From Bacillota bacterium (GTDB lineage Bacteria > Eremiobacterota > SpSt-956 > JAKJGF01), in the NCBI GenBank assembly GCA_029555925.1, contig JAKPQU010000032.1:1-43255 (forward strand): DNA of 43,255 bases, in the 5' to 3' direction. The notes under the pieces are model-generated. The model was not told the origin of the DNA. It worked only from the letters and a program-made list of their open reading frames with translations, and ran no database searches. The position numbers and the translations under genes are program-made. Of this stretch, positions 16,950-24,922 are shown in pieces. The number at the start of each line of letters is the position of its first letter. Positions within the stretch are counted from its first letter, which is position 1.

Positions 16950-17054
16950 TTACTGACCTGAGCATAAGCATGTAATAAAAGTTTTCCTCCCGTGACGCGT
17001 CACGCGTTACGCGTCACGAGAGCATATATGTATTATTTATGCTTACCTCAGTAA
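16950..17054 (+). repeat. Family A MITE-like element, copy A3
   Basis: A 105-bp copy with both arms: TTACTGACCTGAGCATAAGC at left and TATTATTTATGCTTACCTCA at right; the heptamer core is at 16992-17019. It ends 15 bp before the ATG of the BpsA-like gene, within the divergent promoter region. Confidence 0.85.
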
Positions 17055-17069
17055 AGAAAGGCTGATGAT

Positions 17070-18110
17070 ATGATAAAGAAAGTCAAAGAATATATAAGAG
17101 ACATTAATAATATTACAAATGATGGCCATGGAAATAATAAATATCGTGAAGAAATGAATAACTATAATAAATATACGGAAAAACTCAGAGAAAATTATGA
17201 GAAGCGATTAAAAACTATAGAAAAAGAAATGCCTTTTATGCAGGGAAAATACATGGAAGCTCTCTTCGGGAGAGCATCTGAAGGAACAGGTTATAAAGGA
17301 GAAAGGCCGGCCGAGATCAGAAAAAAGATTGAAGATTACCAGAAACTCTTAAGACCCGAATGTGCAAAGGTCCTATTCGGAAGTCTGGAAGCTACAAAAG
17401 AATTTATGAAATATCTCTTTTATCAGGAAGATCTGACCTTTGATTTTACAGGTTTTGAAGGAAGGCCAGCACTTAAAGCCGAATGGGGACAGGCATACTG
17501 TAATGAAGATTCGTGTCTTAAAAGGGTTAAACTCTTATTACGTGATTTTACAGATGATAACACTAAAGTTTTATTTCTGGGAGATGATGACCTTACCAGT
17601 CTGGTTTTAAAATCTCTGAGTAACTTTGAAGTGCATGTAATTGATATAGATAATGAACTGCTTCAATTCATAAAAGGAAAAAACCCTGCCATTCATACAA
17701 AAACGATAGATCTTAACAAAAAAATTCCGGAAGATATGACAGGTTATTTTGATGCAGTATGTTTGCATCCCTATTTAAATCTGGATGGAATAAAAATGTT
17801 TCTCAAAGGTGCAGTGGATTGCCTTAAAAAACATAAAAACAGCCGGATATATATGACTTCATGGCCTGTTGCCCTGTCAGATTCCGAATATGTAACATTA
17901 CAGAGAACAATTATTGACTCACAATTAATATTTCAAGAAATCATAACAAATTTCGACTGTTATGATCTTTCTGATTGGTACAGCGATATGGATAATACCT
18001 TGAATATTGCGTCTATAGGTGAGATCATGGGTGAACCTCTTGTGAAAAAACTGGCCGATCTTCCGGCAATAACTCCTGCAATGTATATTCTTTCACCGGC
18101 TCTATGTTAG
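17070..18110 (+). CDS. BpsA-like (branched polyamine synthase family) methyltransferase-fold protein
   Basis: A 346-aa protein. Its central part resembles the N4-bis(aminopropyl)spermidine synthase family (PF01861-type): VLFLGDDDLTSLVL near residue 168, with the GDDD motif, then VHVIDIDNELLQFI as the next strand and acidic pair. Those enzymes transfer aminopropyl groups from decarboxylated SAM to spermidine. The later active-site motif, DPPY in relatives, is VCLHPYL here, so the catalytic Asp may be lost and the substrate may differ. The N-terminal 60 residues are a Lys/Glu-rich helix. AAAGG lies 8 nt before the ATG, just after element A3. The next gene starts at the stop codon. Family moderately sure, activity not. 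Confidence 0.6.
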   Translation: MIKKVKEYIRDINNITNDGHGNNKYREEMNNYNKYTEKLRENYEKRLKTIEKEMPFMQGKYMEALFGRASEGTGYKGERPAEIRKKIEDYQKLLRPECAKVLFGSLEATKEFMKYLFYQEDLTFDFTGFEGRPALKAEWGQAYCNEDSCLKRVKLLLRDFTDDNTKVLFLGDDDLTSLVLKSLSNFEVHVIDIDNELLQFIKGKNPAIHTKTIDLNKKIPEDMTGYFDAVCLHPYLNLDGIKMFLKGAVDCLKKHKNSRIYMTSWPVALSDSEYVTLQRTIIDSQLIFQEIITNFDCYDLSDWYSDMDNTLNIASIGEIMGEPLVKKLADLPAITPAMYILSPALC

Positions 18111-18137
18111 TGAGAAGTGAAAAGTGAAAAGTAAAAA
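18110..18137 (+). repeat. Heptamer array at a gene junction
   Basis: Four in-phase units (GTGAGAA, GTGAAAA, GTGAAAA, GTAAAAA) begin on the last base of the BpsA-like stop codon. The third unit provides the GTG start of the next gene at 18124. Confidence 0.85.
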
Positions 18138-19383
18138 AGGTATATTTAGGGAAAAAGAATTTTATACAGGGCCATTCACAGATTCTCTATATATAAATAC
18201 ACTTATAAAACTGTCATATGATATAATAGAAAAGAAAAAAAGTGTCCTGGAATTAATAGAATTATGTAAGATTCTGGAATGTCTGTCCAGGAAATTAACG
18301 ATTCTTCATAAAAATCTCTTTCAAGAAAATTCTGAAGAACCGGTAACAGAACTTTTGGAGAAATTCCATAAAATAACCGGTGAAATAAGTAAATATACAG
18401 AGCACAGAAATAATGAAGTTTTAAGAGAACATATAAAGCATATAATAACTATTACAGACAGATTATTCAAATTATTCAACAAATTAAAAGAAAAAGAGGT
18501 ACCGGTATCTTCAAAATACTCCAGATCACCTCTGCTGAATGAGCTTATAATTTCAGCCAGAAAAATAACAGGAGAAATTTCTTCAGAAGAGGAAATTGCG
18601 CAGGGAAAGGGGCTCAAAGAAAAACTACATTTTCTCATAGCCTTTACAGAAGCAACAGAAAGACAGATATATTCACTGGATTGTGATACTGTAACATTTG
18701 TAAAGGAATATCCTGTAATAAAAAAAAATCTCTCCCTCTTCAAAGAAGGTCTTCATGAAGCATGTCTTTACTTTCAGGATAGACAGAAAAAACATATAGA
18801 AAAAGGTATAAACATGTCAGCAGGAGCTACAGATAAACTATTTTCTTCTCTGGCCCTGTTATATGAAGCATCTGATATTATAACAAAAATAATATGTCTG
18901 AAATGCGGTCATAAAAACAGCTCCCACGGATCTTACTGTGCTCTGTGCCGCACATTATTGCCGGGAACTTTACCATCGGATGAAACATATGAAATAAAAA
19001 ATTTTGAGTATATAATCACTGATAATTTTAATAATCTTCTTGAAGGTGCCAGACAGATAGAAGCGGGAGCAATAAGTGACACGGAATTTACAGATATACT
19101 GAATTCTATGGAAGAAAGACTGAGCAGGCTCAGAGTTAAATTTAATTTAATAGAACATAAAGCTATAAAAACCGGTGATATGTTCCTCTATGTTGAAGAA
19201 TATCTGAAAAATATAGAACAAGGTATAAAACAAATGAGGCTTTACAAAGAAAAACCTGAATATCTTGATAAGGGATTGACTGTAATATTTGAAGCTTCTA
19301 AAATTTTCAATGAGATACAATCACTTGCTGTAGAAGCAGAAAGAGAAATAGCAGAAAGAAAGGGAAAGATTTCTCATATTTAA
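18124..19383 (+). CDS. Helical protein with central zinc ribbon
   Basis: A 419-aa, mostly helical charged protein. A four-Cys ribbon, CLKCGHKN...CALCRTLLP, lies near residues 258-280, dividing two helical halves; the second half resembles the layout of the protein at 15222-16028. The start is taken as the GTG at 18124, which falls inside a heptamer array and has no clear Shine-Dalgarno. Translation may be coupled to the gene before, whose stop is 14 bp upstream. It precedes the zinc-ribbon kinase by 73 bp, so the three genes 17070-21388 look like an operon. No enzymatic motif seen. Function unknown; an adaptor in the kinase pathway is inferred from context only. Confidence 0.78.
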   Translation: MKSKKGIFREKEFYTGPFTDSLYINTLIKLSYDIIEKKKSVLELIELCKILECLSRKLTILHKNLFQENSEEPVTELLEKFHKITGEISKYTEHRNNEVLREHIKHIITITDRLFKLFNKLKEKEVPVSSKYSRSPLLNELIISARKITGEISSEEEIAQGKGLKEKLHFLIAFTEATERQIYSLDCDTVTFVKEYPVIKKNLSLFKEGLHEACLYFQDRQKKHIEKGINMSAGATDKLFSSLALLYEASDIITKIICLKCGHKNSSHGSYCALCRTLLPGTLPSDETYEIKNFEYIITDNFNNLLEGARQIEAGAISDTEFTDILNSMEERLSRLRVKFNLIEHKAIKTGDMFLYVEEYLKNIEQGIKQMRLYKEKPEYLDKGLTVIFEASKIFNEIQSLAVEAEREIAERKGKISHI

Positions 19384-19425
19384 AGGAGGAAATAGTTTCT
19401 GTTATTAGAATTTTATATGAGAATC

Positions 19426-19453
19426 GTGAAGAGTGATGGTTGAAGGGTGAAGA
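19426..19453 (+). repeat. Heptamer array between an SD-like site and the kinase ATG
   Basis: Units GTGAAGA, GTGATGG, TTGAAGG, GTGAAGA run in phase and end 3 bp before the kinase start codon. A strong AAAGGAGG lies at 19382-19389, now about 68 bp from the ATG, as if the array had expanded between the original ribosome site and the gene. Confidence 0.75.
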
Positions 19454-19456
19454 GTT

Positions 19457-21388
19457 ATGTATTGTCCCGAATGTTATAGTGAAATGCCGGATGATAATCT
19501 TATATGTGAACATTGCGGATGTCCTTCTGACAGCAAAGGCATAAAAGAGAAAAGAGTCCTGAAGGAGAGATATGAGATAATTTCCTCTCTTGCTACGGGA
19601 GGAATGGGTGAAATATATATGGCCTATGATTTACGGTTAAAAAGGCCCTGTGTTGTCAAAGGACATTATAAAAAAGGTCTTGAAAAATTACCTCATAATA
19701 TAAGAGAACAGATTGTAAAACCCTTTGAAAAAGAAGCTGAAATGCTTGCAAATCTCAGACATGCCAGCCTTCCCTGTGTAACTGATTATTTTATAGAAAA
19801 AGATACCTGCTATATAATAATGGACTATATAGAAGGTAATGATCTAGAAGTAATACTTTCAGAGAGTGAAGAAAAAGGATTACCTGAGAAACAGGTTATA
19901 GAATGGGCAGTACAGATATGCAGAATACTGGAATATTTACATGGCCAGAAACCTCCTCTTATCCATGGTGATATTAAGCCTGCCAATATTATAATAAGAG
20001 AATCTGACGGATGGCTTGTACTTGTAGATTTTGGGAGCGCATCTTTTTCCACACTTAAACCGGATAAAAAAGAGGTTTACGGAACAGATGGCTATGCCGC
20101 GCCGGAACAGTATTTAGGTGTTCAGGAAGTAAGAAGCGATATTTATTCTCTCGGTTGCACCATGTACGAACTGCTAACAGGAGCCCTTGGCGAGGAAAAT
20201 TTTATCTTTACTCCTCCGCGAAAAATAATTCCCGAACTATCTTCAGATCTGGAAATTATTATAATGAAATGCCTGGAATTTAATATAAATAACAGATTTA
20301 CCTGTGCAAAAGAATTAAAAGAGAATCTACTAGCTTCATACAGCAGAAACTTCGGCAAGAAAAGTAAAACACTGTCTGGTAAAGAAAAAAAAGAGGAAAC
20401 CGTAAAGAAAACCGGTGAAGAAAAGTCAGAGGAACCTATAAAAGTTTTTATTATAGACGGGAACGCACAGATGTGTGAAAAATATAAAGAAAAACTCTCA
20501 TCCTGTAAAGATATTAAGGTTATCAATACAATTTCCAATGTAGAACAGGCAGTGTATGAAATATTCAGAACAAAAGAAAAACCTGATGTAATATTGATAG
20601 ATATAAATATCCCTGCAGTAGATGATGATATGGGAGCAACAAATATCCTGAAAGAAATATCCCCTTCAAGTAAAATCATAATCTTAAGTGATACTGTAAT
20701 TGAAAGCCAGGTACTGGAATGTTTCAACAGGGGAGCTTCAAGTTATCTGACGAAAAGTGACGCATTATCGGAAGATATTGAGAAAGCCATCAGAAATGCT
20801 TTTCAGGGCGGTCTCTCTCTTTCATCACAGGCAAGTCTTATGATAGTAGAAAAACTGGCAAATCAAAAAAACACTCAGGAAACAAAAAAATGCCTCTATT
20901 GCAACAGATTGAACACTACACAGGCTAAATATTGTAATGAATGCGGGAAAAAAATCTTCCACATAACAGAAGATGGAACAGAAAATAGATTGGATAGAAA
21001 TGAAGATGGAGAGCACAGTGAGGAAGAGGAAGAAATAATCGAAGAAATCATATATTTTGATGAAAACGGAGAAGAAATAAACGGGTATTACGAGGAAATA
21101 GTTGAAATAGAGGAAGATGAAGATATCTCCAGAAGAGAAACCTTCACAAAAAGAATAGGTGAAGTTGAAGATATTTCAAAAGGAGAAACCGTCAAAAAAA
21201 GAGAAGAAAAAATAACTCCTTCCAGATTTAGTCTTTCCCATTACCCTTCAAAATCAGAAACAAAAAAACTGGAAGAATTAGAGGAGAAACCGGGTACCAA
21301 AAAATTTACTCTAAAAAAAACCCAGACAGAAAAACCTTTTGGCAGTAAAATGCCTGTGAGGCGCCTTAAAAAACTGGACCACGATTGA
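19457..21388 (+). CDS. Zinc ribbon - Ser/Thr kinase - receiver domain - zinc ribbon protein
   Basis: A 643-aa multidomain signalling protein. Order: N-terminal ribbon CPEC...CEHCGCP (3-22); Hanks-type kinase, about 36-300, with Gly loop LATGGMGEIY, VVKG lysine, HGDIKPANI catalytic loop, DFG and APEQY; a response-regulator receiver domain, about 330-460, with phospho-acceptor Asp in ILIDINIP and conserved Lys in SYLTKSDA; a second ribbon CLYCNRLN...CNECGKKI near 475-497; and an acidic, Lys/Glu-rich tail. All kinase residues expected for activity are present. HGD in place of HRD implies activation without the usual Arg. A kinase carrying a NarL-like receiver but no output HTH is unusual; it may join Ser/Thr and His-Asp signalling. 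No membrane segment. Confidence 0.88.
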   Translation: MYCPECYSEMPDDNLICEHCGCPSDSKGIKEKRVLKERYEIISSLATGGMGEIYMAYDLRLKRPCVVKGHYKKGLEKLPHNIREQIVKPFEKEAEMLANLRHASLPCVTDYFIEKDTCYIIMDYIEGNDLEVILSESEEKGLPEKQVIEWAVQICRILEYLHGQKPPLIHGDIKPANIIIRESDGWLVLVDFGSASFSTLKPDKKEVYGTDGYAAPEQYLGVQEVRSDIYSLGCTMYELLTGALGEENFIFTPPRKIIPELSSDLEIIIMKCLEFNINNRFTCAKELKENLLASYSRNFGKKSKTLSGKEKKEETVKKTGEEKSEEPIKVFIIDGNAQMCEKYKEKLSSCKDIKVINTISNVEQAVYEIFRTKEKPDVILIDINIPAVDDDMGATNILKEISPSSKIIILSDTVIESQVLECFNRGASSYLTKSDALSEDIEKAIRNAFQGGLSLSSQASLMIVEKLANQKNTQETKKCLYCNRLNTTQAKYCNECGKKIFHITEDGTENRLDRNEDGEHSEEEEEIIEEIIYFDENGEEINGYYEEIVEIEEDEDISRRETFTKRIGEVEDISKGETVKKREEKITPSRFSLSHYPSKSETKKLEELEEKPGTKKFTLKKTQTEKPFGSKMPVRRLKKLDHD

Positions 21389-21420
21389 TGGAATTGGTGG
21401 GATTACCAGTCAGAATTACT

Positions 21421-22530
21421 TTAAATAATAATTTTCCCATCTTCTATAATCTGATGGCCGTCTATAAAGACATTATTACGGGTACTTACGAAATCGTAAT
21501 GAACCGGGCTGGCATGTTTTCCTCCGTAGGGTCTGTTTTCACCCAGGGCTATATGAATTGTACCAAGGGCTTTTTCAGAAATCGTTCCTGTCAGAAGAGG
21601 TTTTGCCGCAGGATTTGTTCCTATACCGAATTCCCCCGCTCTTTCTCCGAAAATTCCCATATCTGTAATTATCTGTTTTGCCTCTTTTTCATATTCTTTC
21701 TCTGATACAATGTCTGTAAGGATACCATCCTTAAAATTAAGTCCGAAATTAAAACCATAACCGCTTATATCAATCATATAAATACCGTTAACAGTTTCTT
21801 CTACAGGAGATATAAACACTTCTCCTCCGGGAACCTGGAAGAAACTTGTCTGAAAACCAGGCCTCCCCTCTTCTTCACATGGTGTTCTTCCTTCAATCAT
21901 AAAGGTTAACTCTGTACCATAATCAGATGTAATACGGACTTTTTTGCCATCTTTCAAAAAAGGAACAAGCCTCTTATTTAAATCTCTTATTATATGAAAA
22001 TCCATAGCTATAGAATTTCTGTAAACACTTATCAAAGAGTCAAATGCCTCTCCGGAGAGCATTCTTTTAGTATTTGTATCAAAGGGGTAATCAAGTATAA
22101 TGCCCGGAACACAGAATAACTGAAGCTGAAAAAGATTTTTCAGACATGTAAGTTCAAATAATTGCAAAGAAGAATTTACTGAAAGAAAATTCATGTAATT
22201 ATCTACAGGAGGAAGTATTATTATTATCCTGTCTGCTTTTTTTTCCACATGAAGAAATCGAAAAAAATCTTTAAAAACAGGCATTATTCTTGAAGCAGCA
22301 GGGACAGGGCCCAGGTTTTTTATCAGGTTTACCACTATCATGTCAGACCAGTTTACTACTGTATCAATTCCGTTTACTTTTCTTATTTCTTTCTGAAGAG
22401 CTTCTATTAAATCACAGGAAAACTCATTTCCGCAGATTAAAATATTCTCTTTCTCCCCTGCCATCACACAATCTTTTATTATTTTCTCTTCAAGTCCTCT
22501 GTAATACATATAAGTTATAGTGTATTTCAT
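21421..22530 (-). CDS. M29-family metallo-aminopeptidase
   Basis: A 369-aa member of the M29 (AmpS/AmpT thermophilic aminopeptidase) family, which removes N-terminal residues using a two-metal centre. Family motifs near the C-terminus: QVPGGEVFISP, GEFGIGTNP, KALGTIHIALG and SPVHYDFV; these supply the Glu, His and Asp metal ligands. The first five codons (MKYTI) lie in an arm of element B2, are identical to the first five codons of tldD, and have no Shine-Dalgarno. The conserved family start may instead be the Met of MYYRGLEEKII, residue 8. Convergent with the kinase gene (32-bp gap) and divergent from the radical SAM gene. Confidence 0.88.
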   Translation of the reverse strand: MKYTITYMYYRGLEEKIIKDCVMAGEKENILICGNEFSCDLIEALQKEIRKVNGIDTVVNWSDMIVVNLIKNLGPVPAASRIMPVFKDFFRFLHVEKKADRIIIILPPVDNYMNFLSVNSSLQLFELTCLKNLFQLQLFCVPGIILDYPFDTNTKRMLSGEAFDSLISVYRNSIAMDFHIIRDLNKRLVPFLKDGKKVRITSDYGTELTFMIEGRTPCEEEGRPGFQTSFFQVPGGEVFISPVEETVNGIYMIDISGYGFNFGLNFKDGILTDIVSEKEYEKEAKQIITDMGIFGERAGEFGIGTNPAAKPLLTGTISEKALGTIHIALGENRPYGGKHASPVHYDFVSTRNNVFIDGHQIIEDGKIII

Positions 22531-22654
22531 AACTTATTAGAATTTAAGTCGTAGTGACGCGTGACGCGTGACGGGTTTAATCCCTGCGCATCACGCATTA
22601 CGCTTTACGCATTACAAGGTCATTATTTATAGATAGTTATGAAACTAACTATAA
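22515..22654 (-). repeat. Family B MITE-like element, copy B2
   Basis: An element of about 140 bp. Arms at 22515-22532 (TTATAGTGTATTTCATAA, identical to the B1 arm) and 22637-22654 (inverted, 15 of 18 matching). Interior arrays: GTGACGC type at 22554-22574 and GCATTAC type at 22588-22615. The left arm contains the M29 start codon. Confidence 0.82.
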
Positions 22655-22706
22655 TTTCTACATAGCCCTTCTAAAATCCTATTACAAATAATTTTCAAAT
22701 CACTCC

Positions 22707-22735
22707 TTTACTTTTTATCAATGAAATGATAATAT
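22707..22735 (+). promoter_or_regulatory. Predicted promoter of the radical SAM/SPASM gene
   Basis: TTTACT at 22707-22712, a 17-nt spacer ending TGA, and TAATAT at 22730-22735, giving an extended -10 (TGATAATAT). The same TTTACT plus TGA-TAWWAT design precedes the glycine-zipper genes and the gene at 28687. Predicted leader about 30 nt. Confidence 0.65.
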
Positions 22736-22772
22736 AAGTTTATTATTGGCTAAAACAGAGAGGTTTGCCTGA

Positions 22773-24053
22773 ATGGCGGAAATTATTCATCCTCGTTTTA
22801 TTGCTAGAAAAGAATTCTTTGGCTGTCTGATCTATGACAGAGATATAGGGGAGTATATACCTTTTGACAGAGATGCCACAGAAATCTTTGAACTCAGCGG
22901 GAAAAATCCTGTAGATACGGTATACAGTCAATTTTCCGAAAAATTTTCACAGAAATCGTTTAATACATTTATAAAACTCTGTGAAAATATTGAATTACTG
23001 GATCAAAACAGGTGTTTCCTTGGTGTATTTAAAAATACCGCAGAAGCATCCAGTTACCTTTATTCTCCACTGAGAGTACATCTTCAGGTAACAAAAGAAT
23101 GCCCTCTTGAATGTATACACTGTTTTTCCGACTCGGGAAAAGCTCTGAATAATGAGCTCACATTTAAAGAAATTACCGGATTAATTGATGAAATGGCAAA
23201 TATCGGAACCTGTGAGCTTACAATCGGCGGAGGAGAGCCTTTCTGCAGGTCGGACATGATAGATATAATAAAACATGCCAATAAAAAAGGAATAAATATA
23301 AGTGTCTCTACAAATGCTGTACTGATAAATAAAAAAATAAGCCAGAAACTGGATACATTGAAACTAAAAAGATTGAATGTTAGTTTTGACGGCGTATCAC
23401 AGAAAACCTATGAGTTTCTGAGAGGAAAAAATACATACAAGAAAGCTCTGGGGGGAATAAAATTCCTGAATGAATATTCTTCTTCCCCATGTTATCTTCA
23501 TGTTACGCTCATGAAACAAAATCTGAGTGAAATTCCCGGGCTCATAAGGCTTGCAGAAAATCTTAATTTCGAAGGTATTCAGTTTGATTATGCTCTTCCT
23601 GTAGGCAGAGCAGCCGGTACAGGTCTGACTCTTAACTACGAAGAAGCCTGTAATGTAAGAAATATGGCGCAAAAACTGCAACATCATACAGGCATCAAAA
23701 TGATTATCCCATCTATTCCGTTTAAAACACAGCATAGAGGAATATATCATAATTTCGGCTGTATAGGAGGAACACAGGTCTGTTATATTAATTCACAGGG
23801 GTTCATCTATCCATGCGGCTTTTTCAGCAGTCAGCCTACAAAAGAAAATATACGGGAAGCCACTCTTAAAGAACTCTGGGATAATGCTCCATTACTGAAA
23901 CTTTTCAGAGAATTTAAAGGAAATCCCACATGTCTTGGCTGTGAAAGCTACAGCACATGCCGGGGAGGATGCAGAGCAAGGGCCCTTTACAATTACAGAA
24001 ATTTAAATGCTCCTGACCCATACTGCCCTCACTATATGAAATTTTCAAAGTGA
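22773..24053 (+). CDS. Radical SAM/SPASM protein with PqqD-like N-terminal domain
   Basis: A 426-aa PqqE/NirJ-type radical SAM enzyme. Residues 1-85 resemble PqqD (RiPP recognition element): GCLIYDRDIGEYIPFDRDA, then the helix pair before the catalytic core. The radical SAM cluster motif CPLECIHC starts at Cys110; GGGEP follows near 150. The C-terminal SPASM region has the expected Cys set: GCIGG, VCYINSQGFIYPCGFF, CLGCESYSTCRGGC and DPYC, likely binding auxiliary iron-sulfur clusters. Enzymes of this build modify ribosomal peptides or haem precursors. AGAGGT precedes the ATG. It lies 0.9 kb from the glycine-zipper genes, which it faces convergently. It is the best candidate maturase for a peptide substrate; the link is inferred. 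Confidence 0.88.
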   Translation: MAEIIHPRFIARKEFFGCLIYDRDIGEYIPFDRDATEIFELSGKNPVDTVYSQFSEKFSQKSFNTFIKLCENIELLDQNRCFLGVFKNTAEASSYLYSPLRVHLQVTKECPLECIHCFSDSGKALNNELTFKEITGLIDEMANIGTCELTIGGGEPFCRSDMIDIIKHANKKGINISVSTNAVLINKKISQKLDTLKLKRLNVSFDGVSQKTYEFLRGKNTYKKALGGIKFLNEYSSSPCYLHVTLMKQNLSEIPGLIRLAENLNFEGIQFDYALPVGRAAGTGLTLNYEEACNVRNMAQKLQHHTGIKMIIPSIPFKTQHRGIYHNFGCIGGTQVCYINSQGFIYPCGFFSSQPTKENIREATLKELWDNAPLLKLFREFKGNPTCLGCESYSTCRGGCRARALYNYRNLNAPDPYCPHYMKFSK

Positions 24054-24080
24054 CAGGTGTGTCATACTGGTAACGTAAAC

Positions 24081-24138
24081 TTCACTATTCACGACTCACA
24101 CTCTTCACCCTTCACTCTTCACAACTCACGATTCATCA
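24081..24138 (-). repeat. Heptamer array overlapping the GNAT stop codon
   Basis: Seven or eight units of the complement type (TTCACNN or CTCACNN) run between two convergent genes with one 2-bp phase slip near 24102. The array encodes the last residues (SDES) and TGA stop of the GNAT gene at 24126. Confidence 0.75.
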
Positions 24139-24845
24139 CTCTCTGACAGTTTCCATATTCTTTCAGCTTCCGGTATGAGATCCATCTTCTCTGGAACCCT
24201 TTTACATCCCTGATTATAAAATTTATCCATATAGACATAATTATCCCGTCTGTAATAGAGCGTATTTATAGCAGATATGCCCATACCGGGAACTACTCCC
24301 CTTACTTTATAACCTATATGTTTGAGCATTTTCTGGGTTACCCTGTGATTTGCCACTACAGCACTCCATGCATATTCTATCCCCGTTGCCTCCAGAAATC
24401 TGTCAAAATGTTCCGAATATAAAAAGAGAAACTTTCCGACATCATATGTATGTCTGTATGAAGGTGAAACTGCAAGCAGTACGGCCTGGGCAGCTCTGTT
24501 TGTAAAATCCAGAAAAGTCAATGAACCTCCGAAGATCGTATCTGACTTATTATCTTCAAATACAAAAGCAGAGTAATATCCTTTGAGGAACGTTTCTCTA
24601 TGTCCGAAAAGACGATGATAATACTCGGGATGTAATATATCATTTATAATGCCTCCGTAAAGTTCGGGATAAGCATCACGCCAGCACCTGGAAAAAGCAA
24701 TGAAATCCTTCGGGTCTTCCTTTAATAACCTCAGGGTATAATTAGTTACAGGCTTTACAGGTGTAAATTCGGGCCATGAAGGTAAAGGATCGATAAAATT
24801 TCCGTAATTTTCATAAGGGATATATTTAAAAGGATTTTTCTCCAC
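24126..24845 (-). CDS. GNAT-like acyltransferase sharing the glycine-zipper RBS module
   Basis: A 239-aa protein from the GTG at 24845; upstream in-frame codons to 24875 are not used, because the CAGGAGGTTTTATT site sits 7 nt before this GTG. A GNAT-like core is suggested by AFVFEDNKSDTIFGGSLTFLD (cut here as a pattern), RAAQAVLLAVSPSYRHTYDVGKFL and the closing ANHRVTQKMLKHIGYKVRG, where a second GNAT motif is expected. The leader is nearly identical to those of the four glycine-zipper genes just upstream on the same strand, and the terminator of the last one abuts it. It may modify their products, or be expressed by read-through. Acceptor unknown. Confidence 0.68.
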   Translation of the reverse strand: MEKNPFKYIPYENYGNFIDPLPSWPEFTPVKPVTNYTLRLLKEDPKDFIAFSRCWRDAYPELYGGIINDILHPEYYHRLFGHRETFLKGYYSAFVFEDNKSDTIFGGSLTFLDFTNRAAQAVLLAVSPSYRHTYDVGKFLFLYSEHFDRFLEATGIEYAWSAVVANHRVTQKMLKHIGYKVRGVVPGMGISAINTLYYRRDNYVYMDKFYNQGCKRVPEKMDLIPEAERIWKLSESDES

Positions 24846-24865
24846 AATAAAACCTCCTGAAAAAA

Positions 24866-24898
24866 ATATAAGCACCGGAATGTTTCCGGTGCTTATAT
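24866..24898 (-). terminator. Terminator between glycine-zipper gene 1 and the GNAT
   Basis: A perfect 15-bp stem (ATATAAGCACCGGAA and complement) with a 3-nt loop and TTTTTT on the minus strand. The T-run is directly followed by CAGGAGG, the ribosome site of the GNAT gene, so any GNAT expression from upstream requires read-through. Confidence 0.9.
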
Positions 24899-24922
24899 TT
24901 TCAGATTAATTAACCTGATTAA

